The notes under the pieces were generated by a model. It worked only from the letters and a program-made list of their open reading frames with translations. It searched no databases and had not been told where the DNA came from. Both the position numbers and the translations under genes were made by a program. This document shows positions 32,890 to 37,677 of a stretch of 37,677 nucleotides of DNA, piece by piece; position 1 is the stretch's first letter, and each line of letters begins with the position of its first letter. This stretch comes from Chloroflexota bacterium (GTDB lineage: Bacteria; Chloroflexota; Anaerolineae; Promineifilales; Promineifilaceae), in NCBI GenBank assembly GCA_003696605.1, contig RFGV01000009.1, positions 1-37,677 of the forward strand, read 5' to 3'.

Positions 32890-33369
32890 TCAATCGCCGG
32901 GAGAATTATCGGCCGTTTCTGGTGCGTGCTCCGATTGCACCTTGCGCATCCCATTACGGACAACAGCCAGCGTACGCAACAAATCTTCCTCCAGGCGAGA
33001 AAGCACCTCCACGACATACGCATCTGCATCCTGTCGTAAAGCATCTGCATCCCGTCGCGCCCGCTCAAGGATATTCTCAGCCCGCTGTTGAGCCGAAGCC
33101 ATAATAGCATCTCGTTTGACCAGTTCACTGGCCTCCTGCTTGGCCAGCTCTCGAATACGGTTTGCTTCCTCATTGGCCTGCGCCAGAATACGTTCCTTCT
33201 CCGCTTCAATACGATTGGCTCGCCGTACTTCTTCCGGGATAGCCACCCGCATCTGGTCAATGATATTAAAAATGCGATCTTCATTCACCAGCAGATACGC
33301 ACTCATTGGCAGGCGATAACTTTCATTGAGAAGTTGTTCTAACCGGTCAACCAGATGTTGAATATCCAT
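32890..33369 (-). CDS. Conserved coiled-coil protein (ATPase subunit H/DivIVA-like annotation)
   Basis: A 159-residue soluble protein. An N-terminal helical part (MDIQHLVDRLEQLLNESYRL) contains an LVNEDRIFNIIDQMRVAIPEEVRRA segment. It is followed by a long charged coiled coil (about 50-125) rich in Ala, Glu and Arg, and an acidic tail. Similar genes next to coaD or rpmF in Chloroflexota and Firmicutes are often labelled vacuolar-type ATPase subunit H or DivIVA-like; the names rest on the coiled coil and no function is established. It is not an ATPase subunit by context, as no other subunit is here. The start has a poor ribosome site, and a 14-bp imperfect stem-loop lies 17 bases upstream. Confidence 0.75.
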   Translation of the reverse strand: MDIQHLVDRLEQLLNESYRLPMSAYLLVNEDRIFNIIDQMRVAIPEEVRRANRIEAEKERILAQANEEANRIRELAKQEASELVKRDAIMASAQQRAENILERARRDADALRQDADAYVVEVLSRLEEDLLRTLAVVRNGMRKVQSEHAPETADNSPGD

Positions 33370-33386
33370 GTTCAGGCCCTGTTGGT

Positions 33387-33422
33387 GGAATTATCAATGA
33401 CGCGCTATTCATTGGTAATTCC
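33387..33422 (-). promoter_or_regulatory. Long imperfect stem-loop in the coiled-coil gene leader
   Basis: GGAATTATCAATGA (33387-33400) and TCATTGGTAATTCC (33409-33422) pair over 14 positions with one mismatch around an 8-base loop. No T-tract follows on either strand. It lies between the coaD stop and the next start, so it may stabilise the coaD mRNA end or control translation of the next gene. Confidence 0.55.
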
Positions 33423-33496
33423 GCATGGCAAACTGCAAACACTTATACCAATACAATTTGTTGCAAAACTGCCCTCATATTATATTGCTGTACAGG

Positions 33497-34027
33497 TTAG
33501 TCACGCAATGGCACAGGACGATTAAACTTTTTGCCGGCCTGTCCGTTAAACCGATTGTACAGTGCTGTTGCTACATTGGGAGGCACCATGCTGCTAACAT
33601 CCCCACCCAAAGAAGCGATTTCTCGTACCGTAGTTCCGCTAAGAAAGGTGTGCTCCTCGCGAGTCATAAGACTGACTGTTTCAATGTCTGGTGCCAGTCG
33701 TTGGTTAGCCAATGCCAGTCGAAACTCAAATTCGAAGTCAGAGAAAACCCGCAGGCCACGAACGATGACTGTGGCGCCCACAGAACGGGCAAAATCAACA
33801 GTTAATGTGCTGTAAGGCTTGATAATGATATTTTCTCGTTGGCCGAGCGCTTCCTGGATCATGGCGATACGTTCGTCTATGGAAAATAGCAGGGATTTTG
33901 TGGGGCGGCTGTGGTCATATACGCCTACAACCAGTTCGTCGAACAGGGCTACGGCACGTTCCATTAAATCCAGATGGCCGTAGTGTACAGGATCGAATGT
34001 GCCGGGGTAAAGTGCGCGTTTGATCAA
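33497..34027 (-). CDS. coaD: Phosphopantetheine adenylyltransferase
   Basis: A 176-residue enzyme of the nucleotidyltransferase fold. YPGTFDPVHYGHLD holds the catalytic HxGH-type motif (His18), RSVGATVIVRGLRVFSDFEFEF is the substrate-binding block, and TFLSGTTVREIASLGGDVS replaces the canonical ISSTxxR segment. It makes dephospho-CoA from phosphopantetheine and ATP. The start codon is TTG with AAGGAG 7 bases upstream; no closer ATG exists. It is slightly longer than the usual 160 residues at its C-terminus. It lies 37 bases after recG, where rsmD is usually found in other genomes; rsmD is absent here. Confidence 0.96.
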   Translation of the reverse strand: MIKRALYPGTFDPVHYGHLDLMERAVALFDELVVGVYDHSRPTKSLLFSIDERIAMIQEALGQRENIIIKPYSTLTVDFARSVGATVIVRGLRVFSDFEFEFRLALANQRLAPDIETVSLMTREEHTFLSGTTVREIASLGGDVSSMVPPNVATALYNRFNGQAGKKFNRPVPLRD

Positions 34028-34064
34028 AATGGTTCTCCTTGTGCATGAAATGTGTTGTTTGATT

Positions 34065-36632
34065 TTAGCTGATATCGCTGGCTTTTTCCAAAAAATGGGT
34101 TACTTGTTGTCGCAGCCAGTAATGTTCTGGTTGTTGCAGGTCGGGATCGGTGGCGAGAATGGCGTCGGCAGCTGTACGGGCGGTTTCCAGCAGGTGCAGG
34201 TCGAGTAGTGAGGCCATGCGGAGTTCGGGTAAACCGCTTTGTCTGTGGCCGAAGAATTCACCCGGACCGCGCAGTTCCAGGTCTTTTTCGGCGAGTGCAA
34301 AGCCATCGTTTGTCTGTTCTAGAGCCCGGAGGCGTTCTTCAGATTCGGCCGTTTCGTTGTCGGCAACCAGAATGCAGTAAGATTTGTGTGCGCCACGGCC
34401 TACACGCCCCCGGAACTGGTGTAATTGTGCCAGCCCAAAACGATTGGCGTTTTCGATCATCATGACGGTGCTGTTGGGTACATCTACTCCGACTTCGATG
34501 ACGGATGTGGCGACGAGGATATCTATTTCGCCTTTGTAAAAGGCACGCATGACGGATTCTTTCTCATCGGCAGACATACGGCCGTGTACCAGGCCAATTC
34601 GCAGATCGGGGAAGATTTCTTCTTGCAGGCGTTTGTAGTTGCTTACAGCGGCTTCAGCATCTATTTTGTCTGATTCTTCTACCAGGGGATAAATGATATA
34701 AGCCTGTCGTCCTTGTTTGACTTGATGGTGCAGGAATGCATAGGCACGTTCTCGTTCACGTGGGCGAATCCAGCGGGTAGCGATTTCCTGTCGGCCAGGG
34801 GGCATTTCATCCAGTATGGAGAGGTCGAGATCGCCATAGAGGGAGAGAGCAAGGCTACGGGGGATGGGGGTAGCGGACATGGTGAGCAGGTGGGGGTTAG
34901 GACGGCCGTTTTCGGTTGTTACCCCTTTTTCGCGCAATGCCTTTCGTTGTTCCACGCCAAATCGGTGCTGTTCATCAATTACTACCAGTCCCAATCGGTG
35001 GAATGTGACACCAGACTGAATAAGCGCATGGGTGCCAATGGCAACTTGTGCCTGCCCATTGGCCAAATCCTCATATACTTGTCGTTTTTCAGCCGCAGAC
35101 AGGCTGCCAGTGAGCAAGCAAACAGTGACTCCCAGGGGCTCTAATAATTTGGATAGCCCGTGATAATGTTGTTCTGCCAAAATCTCGGTTGGCGCCATCA
35201 TGGCAGCCTGGGCGCCAGCTTTGGCGGCAATGAGCATGGCGGCAGCGGCAACGACTGTCTTGCCGGCACCGACGTCACCCTGGAGCAGCCGGTTCATGGG
35301 GATGTCGCGGGCCATATCGGCAGCAATTTCGGCAATAACTCGTTCTTGAGCACCGGTGAGTTGATAAGGCAGACTGTGGCGGAAGGCGTCCAATACGACT
35401 GGATCGGCCTGAAGTGGTATGCCGGGGTTGGCTTGCCAGGTGCGGCGTTGTCCCTGGATGCCAAGCTGAAGCAGGAATAGTTCGTCGAATGCCAGCCGAC
35501 GCCGAGCTTCGTGCAGGCTTTCCTGGGAATCTGGCATGTGGATTTGGCGAATGGCGTCGTGAAGAGGGAGAAGGTTGTATTTTTGGCGCAGGTCTTCTGG
35601 CAGGGGGTCGGGCAGGTAATCTGTCCATTGGGTAACGGCCGTATTGACAATAGCGCGCAGTTTCTTGTCACTTAGCCCTTGGGTGAGCGGATATACGGGC
35701 ACAATCATCCGTGTCCGCAAGGGTTTTATTTCTACAGGTTCCCACTCCGGCGACTTGAAAAGCGGCCGGCCCAGATCTTGTTCGACCTTGCCACTAATTG
35801 CCACGCGTAAGCCAGCTTTTAGTTTGTCCACCAGCCAGGGTTGGTTAAACCAGAGCGCGCGTACCTGTCCTGTGCCATCGTTAATGAGTGCTTCTATATA
35901 GACCTGGTTGCTCCGTGATCGGCGCGAAACAGCCTGCCAGATAGTGCCGATAATGGTAACTGTTTCTCCGTACTCAAGGTCTTTAATGGGTTTCATTTGG
36001 GAGTAGTCGTCGTAGCGGCGGGGGAACAGGTATAGCAGGTCGAGGATTGTGGTAACGCCGAGTTTGCCTAGCAATTGGGCCAGTTTGGGGCCAACGCCTT
36101 TGATTTGGGTAACGGGTTGTTGCAGTTTTTCTATGTCTGGTTCGATGTGTGGTTTACGTCGGGTTGGTTTTGAGGTGGCTGGTGTGGGTTCGGGCTCGGG
36201 GTGAGGCGAAACGGCCGTTTCGCCTTGCTCTGACGTTTCCGATATGGCAGGTTTTACAGGTTCTGGTGAGGAAGGCGTGGTAGGGAGAGGCTGAGGGGCA
36301 GAAGTTTGTGTGGAGCTAGTTGGCGCTGATGCAGGTGATTTCTTGCTTGTCTGCAAACGAGCCAGCCTTTCCGCCCGGCGTTTCAGGCTCTCTTGCAACG
36401 ATCGGATAGCTCGGGCACGTGCTTCCACCCCAGGAAGACGGCCGTAATCAGCCAACACCTCAGCCACCTGCTCTACCAATACCCGATCAGCTTCATCTAC
36501 CGCTTCCTGTCGAGCCTGTTCCACCCAGAAAACCGCAAACTGGCGGATACCGCCAACCACAGCCTGATTTTTATACCCTTGTTGTGCTTCCAATTGCAGT
36601 ACTTTTTCCAATCGCTTAAATGCTTGTGCCAT
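34065..36632 (-). CDS. recG: ATP-dependent DNA helicase RecG, long N-terminus
   Basis: An 855-residue helicase versus about 690 in E. coli. Residues 1-95 are a helical domain, and 96-165 are a Pro/Ser/Thr-rich linker. The wedge OB domain begins near 170 (VTQIKGVGPKLAQLLGKLG). Helicase motifs are the Walker A GDVGAGKT (452-459), DEQHRFG (553-559), MSATPIPRSLALSLYGDLD and ATSVIEVGVDVPNSTVMMIENANRFGLAQLHQFRGRVGRG. It remodels stalled replication forks and Holliday junctions. The extra N-terminus is typical of Chloroflexota and some other phyla. The linker is encoded over a 22-bp perfect palindrome (36204-36225). The ribosome site is weak. A 64-base gap separates it from degV. Confidence 0.96.
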   Translation of the reverse strand: MAQAFKRLEKVLQLEAQQGYKNQAVVGGIRQFAVFWVEQARQEAVDEADRVLVEQVAEVLADYGRLPGVEARARAIRSLQESLKRRAERLARLQTSKKSPASAPTSSTQTSAPQPLPTTPSSPEPVKPAISETSEQGETAVSPHPEPEPTPATSKPTRRKPHIEPDIEKLQQPVTQIKGVGPKLAQLLGKLGVTTILDLLYLFPRRYDDYSQMKPIKDLEYGETVTIIGTIWQAVSRRSRSNQVYIEALINDGTGQVRALWFNQPWLVDKLKAGLRVAISGKVEQDLGRPLFKSPEWEPVEIKPLRTRMIVPVYPLTQGLSDKKLRAIVNTAVTQWTDYLPDPLPEDLRQKYNLLPLHDAIRQIHMPDSQESLHEARRRLAFDELFLLQLGIQGQRRTWQANPGIPLQADPVVLDAFRHSLPYQLTGAQERVIAEIAADMARDIPMNRLLQGDVGAGKTVVAAAAMLIAAKAGAQAAMMAPTEILAEQHYHGLSKLLEPLGVTVCLLTGSLSAAEKRQVYEDLANGQAQVAIGTHALIQSGVTFHRLGLVVIDEQHRFGVEQRKALREKGVTTENGRPNPHLLTMSATPIPRSLALSLYGDLDLSILDEMPPGRQEIATRWIRPRERERAYAFLHHQVKQGRQAYIIYPLVEESDKIDAEAAVSNYKRLQEEIFPDLRIGLVHGRMSADEKESVMRAFYKGEIDILVATSVIEVGVDVPNSTVMMIENANRFGLAQLHQFRGRVGRGAHKSYCILVADNETAESEERLRALEQTNDGFALAEKDLELRGPGEFFGHRQSGLPELRMASLLDLHLLETARTAADAILATDPDLQQPEHYWLRQQVTHFLEKASDIS
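36204..36225. repeat. 22-bp perfect palindrome centred on AACGGCCGTT
   Basis: The 11-base half AGGCGAAACGG is followed by its exact reverse complement. It is the longest extended copy of the dispersed element in the window and lies in the low-complexity linker of RecG (GETAV). Confidence 0.9.
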
Positions 36633-36696
36633 AAGTTTTCAGTACATTCCTTCAAATCTAGCAAGAATAAAACACTGCTACCTATTCAACTCTAGT

Positions 36697-37533
36697 TTAG
36701 ATATCCCGGCTAACACATGCAAACCCGATTGCTCCCAATCCCAGATGCACACCAATCGCCGGCCCAACTTCCATTACCGGCAAATCATCATCGAGAAGCG
36801 TTCGGGCTTCCTCAGCCAGAGCCAAAGCTGCTTCGGGTGCGTTCACGTGCAATACTGCCAACCGTTCAAAAGGCGCCAGTTGTTTTACCAGGTTTACCAT
36901 ATGCTGTGTCGAACGCTTGCGAGTGCGCACTTTGGCTACCACGTTTATTTGGCCATCATAAATCATTAGAACCGGTTTGATTTGTAGCAGCGTGCCAATG
37001 CCAAACTGAGCCCAGTTTACCCGCCCACTGCGCCGCAATGATTCCAGATTATCCAGCATACCGAAAATACGTACACGTGGGCGCAGATTTTCGAGTAAAG
37101 CCATAATTTCGGAGCTTGATTGCCCACTGAAAGCTGCTTCGGCTGCGGCTTGTACTTGCCAGCCTGTGCCAATCGTAATCTGACGGCTGTCGAAGAGCTT
37201 GATGCGATTTGGGTCAACTGCTTCTGCACCCAGGCGAGCTGCATTATAGGTGGCGCTCAGGTTTGCAGAGAGGTGGATAGAGAGAATTTCTGACGCTCCG
37301 TTGCGCAAAAGGTGGTCATATACTTCGGCAAAAGTGCCAGAGGCGGGTGCGGCCGTGGTCGGGTAGGTTTCGTAATTCATCAGGTTTTGGTAGAAGTTTT
37401 GGCGTAAATCGGCCGTATCTGGGTGGCTCTCCGCCCCTGTATTGACATAAACAGGCACAACAGTGATGCCATATGTTTCTACCACTGTTGCTGGCAAGTC
37501 GCATGTGCTATCGGTGACAATTTTGATACTCAT
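36697..37533 (-). CDS. DegV family protein (FakB-like fatty acid-binding protein)
   Basis: A 278-residue protein. MSIKIVTDSTCDLP is the DegV signature. TTAAPASGTFAEVYDHLL and SIHLSANLSATYNAARLGA line the fatty acid carboxylate site (Thr59/Thr60 region and Ser residues near 95-100). The second domain contains LESLRRSGRVNWAQFGIGTLLQIKPVL. FakB proteins present fatty acids to the kinase FakA, giving acyl-phosphate for phospholipid synthesis. It starts 12 bases after a fragment matching the FakA C-terminus, with AAGG 6 bases before the ATG, which supports a FakA-FakB pair. Confidence 0.93.
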   Translation of the reverse strand: MSIKIVTDSTCDLPATVVETYGITVVPVYVNTGAESHPDTADLRQNFYQNLMNYETYPTTAAPASGTFAEVYDHLLRNGASEILSIHLSANLSATYNAARLGAEAVDPNRIKLFDSRQITIGTGWQVQAAAEAAFSGQSSSEIMALLENLRPRVRIFGMLDNLESLRRSGRVNWAQFGIGTLLQIKPVLMIYDGQINVVAKVRTRKRSTQHMVNLVKQLAPFERLAVLHVNAPEAALALAEEARTLLDDDLPVMEVGPAIGVHLGLGAIGFACVSRDI

Positions 37534-37545
37534 GAAATACCTTGT

Positions 37546-37677
37546 TTACTCGGCACCAAGAATGTAAAAGTAATGTGCCTGACCGCCAGGGAGCAATTCC
37601 ACTTCTACGTCTGGATAAAGAGATTCGATTTGGGCAGCAAAGGCTTCTGCATCTTCTGGATTGACATCTTGCCCATA
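37546..37677 (-). CDS. C-terminal end of a DAK2/YloV (FakA) protein, partial
   Basis: This frame is open from the right edge to a TAA at 37546 and gives the last 43 residues (starting YGQDVNPEDAEAF and ending HYFYILGAE). The pattern of a short acidic helix followed by YPDVEVELLPGGQAHYFYIL matches the C-terminal domain of YloV/FakA fatty acid kinase subunits. Only the tail is visible, so the call leans on the adjacent degV gene and on known fakA-recG proximity in Firmicutes. Confidence 0.65.
   Translation of the reverse strand, partial: YGQDVNPEDAEAFAAQIESLYPDVEVELLPGGQAHYFYILGAE

Larger units (their letters stand above)
390..37404. repeat. Dispersed palindromic element AACGGCCGTT (HIP-like), window-wide
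   Basis: By hand count about 63 CGGCCG, 34 ACGGCCGT and 14 AACGGCCGTT occur. Exact 10-mers start at 2532, 4959, 5366, 11892, 12949, 17789, 18100, 19695, 19824, 19963, 26428, 30262, 31140 and 36210. All copies I located lie inside genes, read in more than one frame (Thr-Ala-Val, Asn-Gly-Arg, x-Arg-Pro), often in loops or linkers. The span given covers the first to the last copy and is not a single element. Confidence 0.9.

Noticed and set aside
32501..32900. Several overlapping frames around rpmF and the coiled-coil gene on both strands
   Set aside because: They are antisense or frame shadows of the two real genes, without ribosome sites or recognisable domains.

Overview
The window looks like chromosome of a filamentous-type Chloroflexota bacterium (Anaerolineae/Caldilineae-like). 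This is an inference from several traits together: many kinases with a seven-helix HisKA_7TM sensor, a RecG with a long extra N-terminus, a lipoprotein sugar-binding protein, and a fakA-degV-recG-coaD-rpmF-fabD-fabG-asp23-nusB gene order reminiscent of Firmicutes and Chloroflexota. Base composition is near balanced, the genetic code is standard, and almost every gene is on the minus strand. No tRNA, rRNA, CRISPR, insertion sequence or phage gene was seen.

Region 1 (1-14964, minus) is a signalling island. From its promoter-distal end it reads: a REC-adenylate cyclase; a REC-GAF-histidine kinase whose receiver is a close paralogue of the cyclase receiver; a membrane kinase; a tandem run of 7TM-PAS-type histidine kinases; a FIST-domain sensor; and a triple-PAS kinase cut by the window edge. 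Most junctions overlap by 4 bases or abut. One 7TM kinase in the run (7258-8242) has lost about 1.2 kb between its third membrane helix and its H-box, with a frame change, and is a broken gene.

Region 2 (14965-24574): a divergent intergenic segment precedes a class A penicillin-binding protein (the only plus-strand gene). Facing it is a maltodextrin-type unit that reads marR, binding lipoprotein, two permeases, a cytoplasmic GH13 amylase and yjbQ. The marR promoter is near consensus and carries two tandem TTGA-N4-TCAA boxes. A perfect 18-bp stem separates the binding protein from the permeases, and another hairpin separates the permeases from the amylase. No ABC ATPase gene is present.

Region 3 (24594-37677, minus) is housekeeping: fakA (end only), a degV/fakB-like gene, recG, coaD, a coiled-coil protein, rpmF, fabD, fabG, asp23, nusB, a degenerate Nudix protein, pheS, pheT and plsC. 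The pheS leader holds what I consider the best find: a near-consensus promoter, a 26-codon leader peptide with six Phe codons in a seven-codon stretch, and four mutually pairing segments ending in an intrinsic terminator. This is a complete ribosome-mediated attenuator of the pheM type.

A second genome-scale signal covers the whole window. The palindrome AACGGCCGTT and its core ACGGCCGT are strongly over-represented: by hand count about 63 CGGCCG, 34 ACGGCCGT and 14 AACGGCCGTT, where fewer than 10, 1 and 0.1 would be expected. The sites lie inside genes in different reading frames, like the HIP1 element of cyanobacteria.
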